NCBI RefSeq assembly: GCF_010726645.1
Contig: NZ_AP022563.1
Location: forward strand, 1,240,001 to 1,304,000
Length of the DNA stretch: 64,000 bases
DNA from: Mycolicibacterium duvalii
Lineage (GTDB): Bacteria > Actinomycetota > Actinomycetes > Mycobacteriales > Mycobacteriaceae
Reading direction: 5' to 3'
Shown in pieces: positions 29,081 to 37,507 of this stretch. Every line of letters starts with the position of its first letter. Position 1 is the stretch's first letter. The notes beneath the pieces were generated by a model. That model was not told where the DNA came from. It saw nothing but the letters and a program-made list of their open reading frames with translations, and ran no database searches. A program made the position numbers and the translations under genes.

Positions 29081-29770
29081 TCAGTACGGGTTGAGTTGCG
29101 AGGAGATCAGCGGGGCGATCCTGTCGGCCATGTAGGCGTGCCCGGCATCGGTGGGATGCACCCCGTCCTTACCGATCAGTTCGGGCCGGCCGGCGAACCA
29201 CCGCGCGGCGATCGGGTCGACGAACGTTGCGCCGGCCAGTTCGGCCTGATAGCCGAGCACGTCGCGGATGCGCAGGATCTCCGGCGGCGGGCTGGCCGTC
29301 GGCCATGGCGGCCCGATCACCAGGAGCTTGGCCGATCGGGCGATCTGGCGGGCCAGCTGCAGCGTGCCGTACATCGCGATCGACAGCCGGGTCGGGTCGA
29401 CCGGCATGTCGTTGCGGGACCCGTAGAACACGACCAGCGCGTCACCGGGTTTGACCGCGCGCACGGTCAGATCCTCGAACACGCTGCCCCGATTGCCGCG
29501 GGTGCAGTAACCGGCGCCGCCTTCGGCTGCCACCGTCGGCGTGACGGCGATACCACGCTCGGACAGGTGCCGCCACACCTGCGGCGCCCACGCCTGCGGC
29601 CCGTTGCCGCCCTGGTCGCTTCCGGTGGTGTACGAATCCCCGATCACCGTCACCCGGTTGGCGACGAAGTTCAGGTGCCGCACCTCGGGCCGTTGCACGT
29701 GGGGGTACTGCGCATACGTGCTGCCGAACAATAAGACGACAGCCAACAGACAGGTGAACAGCCGACTCAC
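29081..29770 (-). CDS. exported SGNH/GDSL hydrolase
   Basis: A 229-residue protein with a short signal peptide (1-20). SGNH blocks: Ser in VIGDSYTTGSD, Gly in AAEGGAGY, Asn in YGSRNDMP, and the Asp-His pair in DGVHPTDAGH. It is probably an esterase or acyl hydrolase acting outside the membrane. TACGCT ends 6 bases before the GTG start. The next minus-strand gene in the cluster, the membrane acyltransferase upstream, could supply acylated glycans. Confidence 0.87.
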   Translation of the reverse strand: MSRLFTCLLAVVLLFGSTYAQYPHVQRPEVRHLNFVANRVTVIGDSYTTGSDQGGNGPQAWAPQVWRHLSERGIAVTPTVAAEGGAGYCTRGNRGSVFEDLTVRAVKPGDALVVFYGSRNDMPVDPTRLSIAMYGTLQLARQIARSAKLLVIGPPWPTASPPPEILRIRDVLGYQAELAGATFVDPIAARWFAGRPELIGKDGVHPTDAGHAYMADRIAPLISSQLNPY

Positions 29771-29830
29771 TGGACCAGCGTAGTTTCGGGAGGCGCTCCA
29801 ACCGGGGCGACGCGCCGCAGCGCCGATTCG

Positions 29831-31048
29831 TTACCCGGCGCGCGCCACCGACTGCAGCCGGCCGTGCACCGGATCGGCGGTCTGCGGGCGCGGCCGGTCG
29901 TGGCCCCGCGGCTCGACCATGCGTCGCATCCACCGTCGGGCGGGCTCCTCGACGAAGTGATACAGCCAGGCGGCGCCCAGGCCGGACAGCACGATCAGGC
30001 CCAGCACCACGAGCTTCGCCGACCAGCTGGGCGTCAACGTGATGTCGAACTGCTGCACCGCCCAGTTCCAGGCCGTGTGCACGATTTCGTGCAGCATGTA
30101 CAGGCTGAACGAGATGTGCCCCAGATAGACCACCGGCCGCAGCGACAGCACGGTCGGCAGGGTCCCGGCGCCGATGGCCACCGCGATCACGAACGGTACG
30201 AATAACACGTCGACCAGGCCGCCGGCGTCATAGATGCCGCCCGGCGGATGCGCATCGAGCAGGTACAGGCCGCCGATGATCGTCACCCCGATCGCGAGCG
30301 AGACCACCCCGGCGGCCTGCCGAGATCGGTCGGAGAGCTGGAGTTTGCGCACCGCGGCGCAGGCCAGCGCACCGGCGAGGAACTGCATCACGATGCGCGG
30401 CAGCCAGCTCCACGGGGTGTAGAACACCCCACTGGCCAACAACAGCAGGATCGGGGGCAGCGACGCCGCGACGGCCAGCCACATCAGTCCGCGCGCCCGG
30501 GTCACCACCGCGATGCGGAACACCACCAGGATCAACCCGCCGAACAGCAGGTAGGCCAGCCATTCGGCGCTGATCGACCATGCGGGACCGTCCCAGCTCG
30601 AACCGTCGAAGTACGGCTCGAACCACAATTGGACGAGGAGAACCTGACGCCACCAACTGGTGGCGTTGAGCGACTCGACGACCTCGGGCTCGGCGGGGAC
30701 ATGCCCGACATAGAGGGTGAAGATGATCCACGCCGCGGCCAGGTGCATCGTCACCAGGTACACCGGCCACACGCGCGCGAGCCGCAGCCACAGGAACCGC
30801 AACGTGGCTCGGGTGGACCACGACTGGCCCATCCGGTCGAGATAGTTCCAGGTCAGCACAAACCCGCTGAGAATGAAGAACAGGTCGACCCCTTGCGCTC
30901 CGGCATCGAGCACCGGTGCCAGGGCACTGCTGAAGTCCGGGGCGGCCTGGGTCAGCAGCGGCCGGAAGTGGAACAGCACCACCCACACCGCGGCGAGAAT
31001 GCGCAGGCCGGACAGGGCCTTGATCTCTCCGCTGCGCACGCCACTCAT
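29831..31048 (-). CDS. acyltransferase family 3 membrane protein
   Basis: A 405-residue protein with about ten transmembrane helices. The family-3 histidine motif is in VVLFHFRPL (residues 23-31), GVDLFFILSGFVL and RFLWLRLARVWPVYL follow, and SFSLYMLHEIVH lies near the end. It should transfer an acetyl or other acyl group to an extracytoplasmic glycan. The SGNH hydrolase gene follows downstream on the same strand. About 250 bases separate it from the divergent signalling operon. Confidence 0.87.
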   Translation of the reverse strand: MSGVRSGEIKALSGLRILAAVWVVLFHFRPLLTQAAPDFSSALAPVLDAGAQGVDLFFILSGFVLTWNYLDRMGQSWSTRATLRFLWLRLARVWPVYLVTMHLAAAWIIFTLYVGHVPAEPEVVESLNATSWWRQVLLVQLWFEPYFDGSSWDGPAWSISAEWLAYLLFGGLILVVFRIAVVTRARGLMWLAVAASLPPILLLLASGVFYTPWSWLPRIVMQFLAGALACAAVRKLQLSDRSRQAAGVVSLAIGVTIIGGLYLLDAHPPGGIYDAGGLVDVLFVPFVIAVAIGAGTLPTVLSLRPVVYLGHISFSLYMLHEIVHTAWNWAVQQFDITLTPSWSAKLVVLGLIVLSGLGAAWLYHFVEEPARRWMRRMVEPRGHDRPRPQTADPVHGRLQSVARAG

Positions 31049-31138
31049 TTCGTCGAATCGGATTGTCGGATCGTGATTCCGGACGCCGGCAGACGGGAGG
31101 ACTTGAGATGAGCCGCTCCCCCGATCTCACAGCGGCGA

Positions 31139-31177
31139 CCGCTGGCAGGTTACCAGCGGAACGCGCCCCGATCGGGG
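31139..31177. repeat. two short palindromes in the divergent intergenic region
   Basis: CCGCTGG and CCAGCGG (31139-31145 and 31153-31159) form an inverted repeat with a 7-base spacer; CCCCGATCGGGG (31166-31177) is a perfect 12-base palindrome. Both lie between the acyltransferase start and the SigF-like promoter of the signalling operon. They could be operators; nothing else supports this. Confidence 0.4.
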
Positions 31178-31203
31178 TTCGCAACGCCGCGTCGGCGCGG
31201 GCT

Positions 31204-31229
31204 GTCTCCGTGGCGGCGACCCCGGGTAT
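31204..31229 (+). promoter_or_regulatory. SigF-like promoter of the RR-PP2C/kinase operon
   Basis: GTCT (31204-31207), 16 bases, then GGGTAT (31224-31229). The mycobacterial SigF pattern is GTTT, 15-17 bases, GGGTAT, so the -10 is perfect and the -35 has one mismatch. Transcription would begin about 31235, which favours a translation start at 31285 or 31297. Confidence 0.55.
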
Positions 31230-31296
31230 TCTCAAGGAATTGTCAATCGAACAGACCGGCCCGCCGCCGAGCGCGCCAACGAGAGTGTCGGGGCCC

Positions 31297-32472
31297 ATGA
31301 GCGTCCTGAATAACAGCGACACCCTGTTGCTGCTGCTGGTAGAGGACGATCGCGCCGACGCCATCCTGGTCGAAGAGCTCATCGCCGACACCGGCGTCGA
31401 CATCAAGGTGATGTGGGCGCAGACGATGGCCGAGGCCGAGAAGTTGATCGCCGGCGACCGCCCCGACTGCGTCCTGCTGGACCTCCATCTGCACGACATC
31501 GACGGCATGGAAGGGCTCAACCGTATTGCCGCGCTGGACGGGACGATTCCCGTCGTGGTGCTCACCGGCCTGAACGACGAGCATTTCGCGTCGGTGGCCG
31601 TCGGGTCGGGCGCCCAGGACTACCTGGTCAAGGACCGCGTGGACCCCGAGACGCTCCGCCGTGCCGTCCTCTACGCGATCGAGCGTAAACGCGCCGAGCT
31701 CACCGCGGTCGATCTGCACGCGACGCAGCTGCGTGAACGCGAGAATGCGCGGTTGGAGCGCGGTCTGCTGCCGTCACCGCTGCTGCTGGACGACCCGGGC
31801 GTGGACATCGTCAGCCAGTACCGGCCTAGCCGGGCGAACGCGCTTCTCGGCGGTGACTTCTACGATTTCGTGCAGACCCCGGACCGGACGGTGCACGTGA
31901 TGATCGGCGACGTCGCCGGGCACGGCCCCGACGAAGCGGCGCTGGGGGTGGCGCTGCGCATCGCCTGGCGGGCGCTGACCTTCGCGGGTCTGCGGGGTGC
32001 CGACCGGATGCGTCAGCTGGAACGGATTCTGCGGGCCGAACGAACCGGGAAGGGCATCTTCGCCACCGTGCTCAGCCTGGCGATACCACCGGAGGGCCCG
32101 CTCATCTCCGCGGTCCGTGCCGGACATCCGGGAATGCTGCTCCATGGCGGCGGCACGGTCGAATGGGTGGAACCCGCCGGCGGGCCCGCGCTGGGCCTGC
32201 ATGGCGGCGACTGGACGCCCGTGCCGATCGAGCTGCCGGAGGGCACAGGGCTGGTTCTGCTGACCGACGGGCTCTTCGAGGGACACATCGGGCGCGGAAA
32301 CGAGCGGCTCGGCGAGGCCGGTCTGCTGGAGTTGGCGCAGTCCTTCGCCGCGCTGCCGGGCGGGGCGTTCGTCGACGCGCTCATCAACGCGGTCGAGGAC
32401 CGGGCCCAATCGCAGGGCGGCATCGAGGACGACATCGCCGTCGTGCGCGTCGAACGGGTCCGGCAGCGATGA
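31297..32472 (+). CDS. response regulator fused to PP2C/SpoIIE phosphatase
   Basis: A 391-residue protein. The receiver domain (about 10-135) has the acidic pair VEDDRAD, the phospho-acceptor D62 in LLDLHLHD and the lysine in YLVKDR. The PP2C domain (about 160-390) shows GGDFYDFV, GDVAGHGPDEAA, LLTDGLFEG and EDDIAVV. Phosphorylation probably switches the phosphatase, which would act on a STAS protein. The frame is open upstream: ATG 31108 has a good ribosome binding site and would add 63 residues, but that stretch has poor codon use and precedes the inferred transcription start. Its stop overlaps the kinase ATG. Confidence 0.88.
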   Translation: MSVLNNSDTLLLLLVEDDRADAILVEELIADTGVDIKVMWAQTMAEAEKLIAGDRPDCVLLDLHLHDIDGMEGLNRIAALDGTIPVVVLTGLNDEHFASVAVGSGAQDYLVKDRVDPETLRRAVLYAIERKRAELTAVDLHATQLRERENARLERGLLPSPLLLDDPGVDIVSQYRPSRANALLGGDFYDFVQTPDRTVHVMIGDVAGHGPDEAALGVALRIAWRALTFAGLRGADRMRQLERILRAERTGKGIFATVLSLAIPPEGPLISAVRAGHPGMLLHGGGTVEWVEPAGGPALGLHGGDWTPVPIELPEGTGLVLLTDGLFEGHIGRGNERLGEAGLLELAQSFAALPGGAFVDALINAVEDRAQSQGGIEDDIAVVRVERVRQR

Positions 32473-34070
32473 GCGACGCTCGCGAGCGCGCCGCCGCACA
32501 GCTCCCGCGGCTGACGGTGCAGGGTTGGCAGTACCTGGTGATGTCGATCATGGGACTCGTCGTCCTGGTGGGCAGCCTCGCCATCGCCGAGTTGGTGCAC
32601 CGCACCAATCAGGCGACCGACGAGGTCATCGAGCTGATCCAACCGTCCCGGGTGACCGCCTACCAGCTGCAGGCGGCGCTGCGCGACCAGGAGACCGCCG
32701 TGCGCGGCTACGTGCTCTCCGCCGACGAGCAGTTCCTGATGCCGTTCGAGGACGGCCGGCAGACCGAGGCGGCGGCCTCGGCGCAGCTCCGCCTGCTCCA
32801 GCAGGACCGCCCCGACCTGCTCGAAGACCTCGACGCCATCGAACTGGCCGCGGGTGCGTGGCGGACGAATTTCGCCCAGCCCGCGATCGAAGACGTGCAG
32901 CCGGGGCGGCCTACCGTCATTTCGCCCGAGCTGACCGATGTCGGCAAGAACGAATTCGATCGATTGCGCGAGCTGTTCCAGATCCAGAACACGCGGCTCG
33001 ACCAAGCCCGCGAGGACGGTATCGCCGAGTTCGAACAGACGCGCTGGTGGCGCAATGTGGTGATGCTCGCCATGCTGGTCGCGTTCGTCGTGACGTTGGC
33101 GCTGTTGACGCTGCTGGTGCGACGGACACTGGTGCGGCCCCTGTCCGCGGTGGCCACGGCGTGCCGACGGGTGGCCGAAGGCAACTTCAGCGAGCGCATC
33201 GAGCCGCAGGGTCCCAAGGACATCCGTGCCATCGCCACCGACGTGGAGAACATGCGGCAGCGCATCGTCGAGGAACTCGAGGCCTCGCGGGAGGCCAACG
33301 ACGCACTCGACGAGCACGCCGAGGAACTGCGCCGGTCCAACGCCGAACTGGAGCAGTTCGCCTACGTCGCGTCCCACGACCTGCAGGAGCCGTTGCGTAA
33401 GGTGGCGTCGTTCTGTCAGCTCTTGGAGAAGCGCTACGGCGACAAACTCGACGAGCGCGGCGTCGAATACATCGGGTTCGCCGTCGACGGCGCCAAACGG
33501 ATGCAGGTGCTGATCAACGACCTGTTGACGTTCTCGCGGGTCGGACGCCTCAACGCCACCGAGACCGACGTCGACCTCAACGCCACCCTCGATGCCGCGC
33601 TGGGCAACTTGGCGACGTCGCTGGAGGAATCCGGAGCGGTGATCGAGCGGCCGCGCGAGGGGCTGCCGACCGTCAAGGGCGACCCGACACTGCTGACGAT
33701 GTTGTGGCAGAACCTGGTCGGCAACGCGGTCAAGTTCCGCCAGCCCGACGTCGCTCCCCGCGTCGTCATCGAGTGCCTGGAGACGTCCGAGGACGGCCAT
33801 CAGCATTGGTCGTTTTCGTTGGCCGACAACGGTATCGGGATCGCGCCGGAGTTCAGCGACAAGGTGTTCGTGATCTTTCAGCGGTTGCACGGCCGCGACG
33901 CCTACAGCGGCACCGGCATCGGCCTTGCGCTGTGCAAGAAGATCGTCGAGCACCACGGGGGAACGATCTGGATTGACAACGGTTACACCGGAGGCACACG
34001 CTTTGAATTCACCTTGCCCGTCGCGGTGGATGACACGGCGGCTCCCGTTTTGGAAGGATCGACGCCATGA
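32469..34070 (+). CDS. CHASE3-HAMP sensor histidine kinase
   Basis: A 533-residue membrane kinase. A first transmembrane helix (about 20-45), a CHASE3-like extracytoplasmic helical domain with VRGYVLSADEQFL (about 50-190), a second helix (about 197-220), HAMP, then the phytochrome-type HisKA with H303 in YVASHDLQEPLRKV, and HATPase_c with NLVGNAVKF, DNGIGIAP and GTGIGLALCKKIV. Its ATG overlaps the stop of the RR-PP2C gene and its stop overlaps the next receiver gene. It probably phosphorylates both neighbouring receivers. Confidence 0.92.
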   Translation: MSDARERAAAQLPRLTVQGWQYLVMSIMGLVVLVGSLAIAELVHRTNQATDEVIELIQPSRVTAYQLQAALRDQETAVRGYVLSADEQFLMPFEDGRQTEAAASAQLRLLQQDRPDLLEDLDAIELAAGAWRTNFAQPAIEDVQPGRPTVISPELTDVGKNEFDRLRELFQIQNTRLDQAREDGIAEFEQTRWWRNVVMLAMLVAFVVTLALLTLLVRRTLVRPLSAVATACRRVAEGNFSERIEPQGPKDIRAIATDVENMRQRIVEELEASREANDALDEHAEELRRSNAELEQFAYVASHDLQEPLRKVASFCQLLEKRYGDKLDERGVEYIGFAVDGAKRMQVLINDLLTFSRVGRLNATETDVDLNATLDAALGNLATSLEESGAVIERPREGLPTVKGDPTLLTMLWQNLVGNAVKFRQPDVAPRVVIECLETSEDGHQHWSFSLADNGIGIAPEFSDKVFVIFQRLHGRDAYSGTGIGLALCKKIVEHHGGTIWIDNGYTGGTRFEFTLPVAVDDTAAPVLEGSTP

Positions 34071-34507
34071 CACCCGCTGAACGCGCCATCGACGTGTTGC
34101 TCATCGAGGACGATCCGGGAGACGAGCTGATCACCCGAGAGGCGTTCGAGCACAACAAGATCAAGAACACGCTGCACGTCGCGCACGATGGCGAGGAGGG
34201 GCTGGACTTCCTGTACCGTCGTGGTCCCTACGCAGACGCCCCGACACCGGATCTGATCCTGCTGGACCTGAATCTGCCGAAGTACGACGGCCGTCAGCTG
34301 TTGGAGACGGTCAAGTCCGATCCCGATCTCAGTCACATTCCGGTGGTGGTGCTGACGACCTCGTCGGCCGAAGAGGACATCCTGCGCAGCTACAAGCTGC
34401 ACGCCAATGCCTATGTCACCAAGCCCGTCGATCTCGATCAGTTCATGAACGCGGTCCGGCAGATCGACGAGTTCTTCGTGCAGGTGGTCCGGCTTCCGCA
34501 GTTCTGA
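34067..34507 (+). CDS. single-domain response regulator (Rcp1-like)
   Basis: A 146-residue receiver without an output domain. The acidic pocket is LLIEDDPGDE, the phospho-acceptor D67 is in LILLDLNLPKYDG, the switch residues are in VLTTSS, and the lysine is in AYVTKPVDLDQF. Rcp1-like receivers pair with phytochrome-type kinases, as here with the overlapping upstream gene. It may act as a phosphate sink or by protein contact. Confidence 0.92.
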   Translation: MTPAERAIDVLLIEDDPGDELITREAFEHNKIKNTLHVAHDGEEGLDFLYRRGPYADAPTPDLILLDLNLPKYDGRQLLETVKSDPDLSHIPVVVLTTSSAEEDILRSYKLHANAYVTKPVDLDQFMNAVRQIDEFFVQVVRLPQF

Positions 34508-34508
34508 C

Positions 34509-35645
34509 GTGGACCTGCCGCAGCCCGACCCGGACCTCCCCCACCTCGCCGATGTGGCGCCTGCGCTGCTCACCGCGATGGGGGTTGAAGGCTTCGAGTC
34601 GCGGCTGCAACTGCCAGGCGAGGTCGCGGGGGCTTGTGTGCTGTTGATCGACGGGCTCGGTGCCGATCTGCTGCAGCGGCACGCCGCTGATGCCCCGGTG
34701 CTTTCCGGTCTGCGGCGACAGACCCTGCAGGTCGGTTTTCCGTCGACGACCGCGGCCGGGCTGGCTGCCGTCGGGACCGGTTGCCGCTCCGGGGAGCACG
34801 GCATGGTCGGCATGTCCTTCCTGCTTCCCGACGTCGGGCTGATCAACGCTCTGCGGTGGCGCCCCCACCCGTGGGGCGAAGATCTGCGGTCCACCGCGAC
34901 GCCGGAAACTGTCCAGCCGAGGGCCACCGTGTTCGAACGTGCTGCGGCAGCAGGTGTGTCGGTCAGCGTCATCTCCGGGGCGCAATTCACCGGATCGGGA
35001 CTGACGCGCGCTGTGCTGCGGGGCGGTCGCTATATAGGAGTGCACGCGCTCGGCGATCTGGCAGCGGCTGTGTCGTCGGCGGTTGCGGATCGCGGGTTCT
35101 GCTACGCCTATCACGCCGACCTCGACCTGGTCGGCCACATCCACGGTCCGGGGTCGCCGGCCTGGCGGCTGCAGCTGCGTCAGGTCGACCGGCTCGTCGA
35201 GTCGGTCGTCGACGAGCTGCCGCCCGGTGGGCTGCTCGCGGTGGTCGCCGATCACGGCATGATCGGACTCGATCCCGCCCAGACGGTGGACGTGGACACC
35301 ACCGAGGCTCTGCAGGACGGTGTGGCCGCCGTCGGCGGAGAGGTGCGCGCCCGCCATCTCTATGTCCGTGACGGCGCCCTCGACGACGTGCTGGCGACGT
35401 GGCGCGCGGTCCTGGGCCCGCGCGCTTGGGTGGTCAGCCGAGATGACGCAATATCGGCCGGGTGGTTCGGACCCCGGGTCGCCGACGACGTGCGGGCGCG
35501 AATCGGTGACGTGGTGGCCGCAGCCCGTGACTCTGCGGGAGTCTTACGGCGCACCGCCGAACCGATCGAGTCGTCGCTGATCGGTCAGCATGGCTCGCTG
35601 ACCGACGCGGAACAGCGGATACCTTTTCTGCTTGCCGTGGGCTGA
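34509..35645 (+). CDS. nucleotide pyrophosphatase / type I phosphodiesterase family protein
   Basis: A 378-residue protein of the alkaline-phosphatase superfamily, starting with GTG one base after the receiver stop. Metal and nucleophile motifs: LLIDGLGADLL, FPSTTAAGLAAVGTG (Thr nucleophile), YHADLDLVGHIHG and VADHGM. No signal peptide is visible, so it is probably cytosolic. Family members hydrolyse nucleotides or lipid phosphodiesters. It is likely co-transcribed with the signalling genes. Confidence 0.85.
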   Translation: MDLPQPDPDLPHLADVAPALLTAMGVEGFESRLQLPGEVAGACVLLIDGLGADLLQRHAADAPVLSGLRRQTLQVGFPSTTAAGLAAVGTGCRSGEHGMVGMSFLLPDVGLINALRWRPHPWGEDLRSTATPETVQPRATVFERAAAAGVSVSVISGAQFTGSGLTRAVLRGGRYIGVHALGDLAAAVSSAVADRGFCYAYHADLDLVGHIHGPGSPAWRLQLRQVDRLVESVVDELPPGGLLAVVADHGMIGLDPAQTVDVDTTEALQDGVAAVGGEVRARHLYVRDGALDDVLATWRAVLGPRAWVVSRDDAISAGWFGPRVADDVRARIGDVVAAARDSAGVLRRTAEPIESSLIGQHGSLTDAEQRIPFLLAVG

Positions 35646-35714
35646 GCCTTCATACGTTTCCCCACTCGCACCGGACTTCGTCGTTCGGGTGTGGTGCTGG
35701 ACTTCCGCGGCGCC

Positions 35715-37229
35715 TCAGGCTGCGTGGTTGTCGGGGGGTGCGGGTCCGCCGGGTTGGCCGGGTTGGCCGGGTCTGCTGAGGTCGTCGGTCGGTGGTGCGG
35801 TGTCCCCCTTTTCGCTGTCGGCGGGCTGCGCCGGGTTGAGATCCTCGGTGTCGTTGTCGCTGAGCCATTCTGGCTCTTCGGGTGGGCCGAGAAGGCTTTC
35901 GGGGCGGTGGTAGTAGTTGATGCGGTTTTGGCCGGTGTCCAAGTGGGGTGGGGGGATCCATTCGACGTCGCCGTTGGTGATGTGGGTGGTCCAGCCGCCG
36001 TTGTCGTCGACGCTGCGGTTGTCGGGTCCGCAGGCCAGGGCGAGTTCGTCGACGTTGGTGTTGCCGCCGCGACACCAGTCGGTGTCGTGGTGGACCTGGC
36101 AGCCGTAAGCGCCGACAGTGCAGCCGGGTTTGGTGCAGCCGCCATCGCGCGCGATGAGCATGATCCGCTGCGCCGGGGATGCGGTGCGTCGGGTGCGGAA
36201 CAGGTTCAGCGCGGAGCCGGTGGCGCGGTCGAACACCGCCAGGTAGTGGTTGGCGTGGGCCGCCATGCGGATCACGTCGGTGATCGGCAGCACGGTGCCG
36301 CCGCCGGTGGTGCCGACCCCGGCGCGTGATTCCAGGTCTTGGAGGGTGGTGCGGATGATGATCGAGACCGGGAGCCCGTTGAGTTGGCCGAGCTTTCCGC
36401 TCATCAGCGCGATGCGCCCGGCGGCGACCAGGGCGTCGTGTTGGCGTTGGGCCAGGCTGCGGTGATCATCGTCGATCTGGGCCTGTGACGGGGTGCCTGA
36501 GGTGCAGGGCTCGGGGTCGTCGGGATTGCACATCCCGGGTGCGGCGTGCTTGGCGAAGATCGCCTCCCACACCGCCCACGCTTCGGGGGTCAACGTCGCA
36601 GACACATCGACCGTCCCGTCGGGACGCTGTTTGGACACCGACACGCCGCGCTTGCGGGCGCGTTCACGCTCATCGGGTGCGGGGCCGTCCTGGTCGAGTA
36701 GGAACAGGGTGCGCGCGGCGGCGTCCTTGAGTTCTTTGGGACCAACACGGACCGCCTTGCGGACCAGGTCGACTTCGAACTGCTCACAGGTGGTGGTGTC
36801 GACGAAGCCGGGCAACTTGTTGACGGCCTTGCGGATCACCTCGACGTGTTCGGCGTTGATCAGGCCGTGGGCCTGGGCGACGGCGGTGGCCGCCAGCACC
36901 GGCGGCAGCGCCGGCCCGGTCACCGGCTGGCGCGGCGCGAGCAGCGCGGCCTCGGTCAACCGGCGGCCGGCCTCGCCGCGCGAGATCCGCCACCGCACCG
37001 AGAGCACCTCTTTCCACGATTTGGCGCCCATCTGCTGGGGGGTGGTCTCGGTCTGCAGCCGGCCCAGCAGTCGGTGACGGACCGCGGGCAGCCGACAGCC
37101 CAGGGTCTCCAAGTCATCGAGAGCCTCGAGGAGTTCCGGCCGGGTCAACAGGTCGACCTCACACGCGGCCACCGCATCGACGGCGGCACGCACCGCCGCC
37201 ACCGCGTCCTGCAGAGCCGTACCCGACAT
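35715..37229 (-). CDS. 13E12/DUF222 family HNH endonuclease-like protein
   Basis: A 504-residue protein: a helical DUF222 domain (about 1-300) and a C-terminal HNH domain with GGCTKPGC, CQVHHDTDW, GGNTNVDELALAC and DNRSV. The last 50 residues are acidic and proline-rich, with a PGQPGQPGG repeat. Members of this family are repeated in mycobacterial genomes, and some M. tuberculosis copies are induced by DNA damage. The ATG at 37229 is favoured because TATGTT ends 6 bases upstream (leaderless) within an SOS-like box. Target unknown. Confidence 0.88.
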   Translation of the reverse strand: MSGTALQDAVAAVRAAVDAVAACEVDLLTRPELLEALDDLETLGCRLPAVRHRLLGRLQTETTPQQMGAKSWKEVLSVRWRISRGEAGRRLTEAALLAPRQPVTGPALPPVLAATAVAQAHGLINAEHVEVIRKAVNKLPGFVDTTTCEQFEVDLVRKAVRVGPKELKDAAARTLFLLDQDGPAPDERERARKRGVSVSKQRPDGTVDVSATLTPEAWAVWEAIFAKHAAPGMCNPDDPEPCTSGTPSQAQIDDDHRSLAQRQHDALVAAGRIALMSGKLGQLNGLPVSIIIRTTLQDLESRAGVGTTGGGTVLPITDVIRMAAHANHYLAVFDRATGSALNLFRTRRTASPAQRIMLIARDGGCTKPGCTVGAYGCQVHHDTDWCRGGNTNVDELALACGPDNRSVDDNGGWTTHITNGDVEWIPPPHLDTGQNRINYYHRPESLLGPPEEPEWLSDNDTEDLNPAQPADSEKGDTAPPTDDLSRPGQPGQPGGPAPPDNHAA

Positions 37230-37232
37230 AAT

Positions 37233-37248
37233 TCGAACATACATTCGA
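37233..37248. promoter_or_regulatory. LexA (SOS) box overlapping the promoter of the HNH gene
   Basis: TCGAACATACATTCGA matches the mycobacterial SOS box TCGAACnnnnGTTCGA at 11 of 12 fixed positions. It overlaps the -10 hexamer (37236-37241, minus strand) of the DUF222/HNH gene, so LexA bound here would block transcription. Confidence 0.7.
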
Positions 37249-37507
37249 CCACTGACAAATCTAGGCGGCCGGACGCCCGGGTCGGCGACGGCGGTTCGTC
37301 GGTGCGCCGCCACCGTCCCGACGGTCAGTGTCGCGCCCGGGGTGGGGATGTCATCGTGCTGCGGTGCCCCTGACGACATGTCGACCTCTGGGTCCGAAGC
37401 GAACCGTTTGTCCCGAAACTGATTACCCTAGAACAGAATTGGAGCTGCCGTGGCGCGTCCGAAACTCGCACACCGACAACCGCTTTCGTGACGGCTACTT
37501 CACATCA

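Noticed and set aside
31108..31296. N-terminal extension of the RR-PP2C protein from ATG 31108, which has a good GGGAGG site 7 bases upstream
   Set aside because: Codon use is poor (several rare codons), the stretch contains two palindromes and a SigF-like promoter, and the receiver domain begins right after 31297. It remains possible but less likely.
32013..34073. 686-codon minus-strand open frame opposite the histidine kinase operon
   Set aside because: The plus-strand proteins have complete domain motifs in order; the opposite frame has none.
35740..35775. Short tandem CCGGGTTGG-like repeat
   Set aside because: It encodes the PGQPGQPGG tail of the HNH protein and is only two to three imperfect units, so it is not a separate repeat element.
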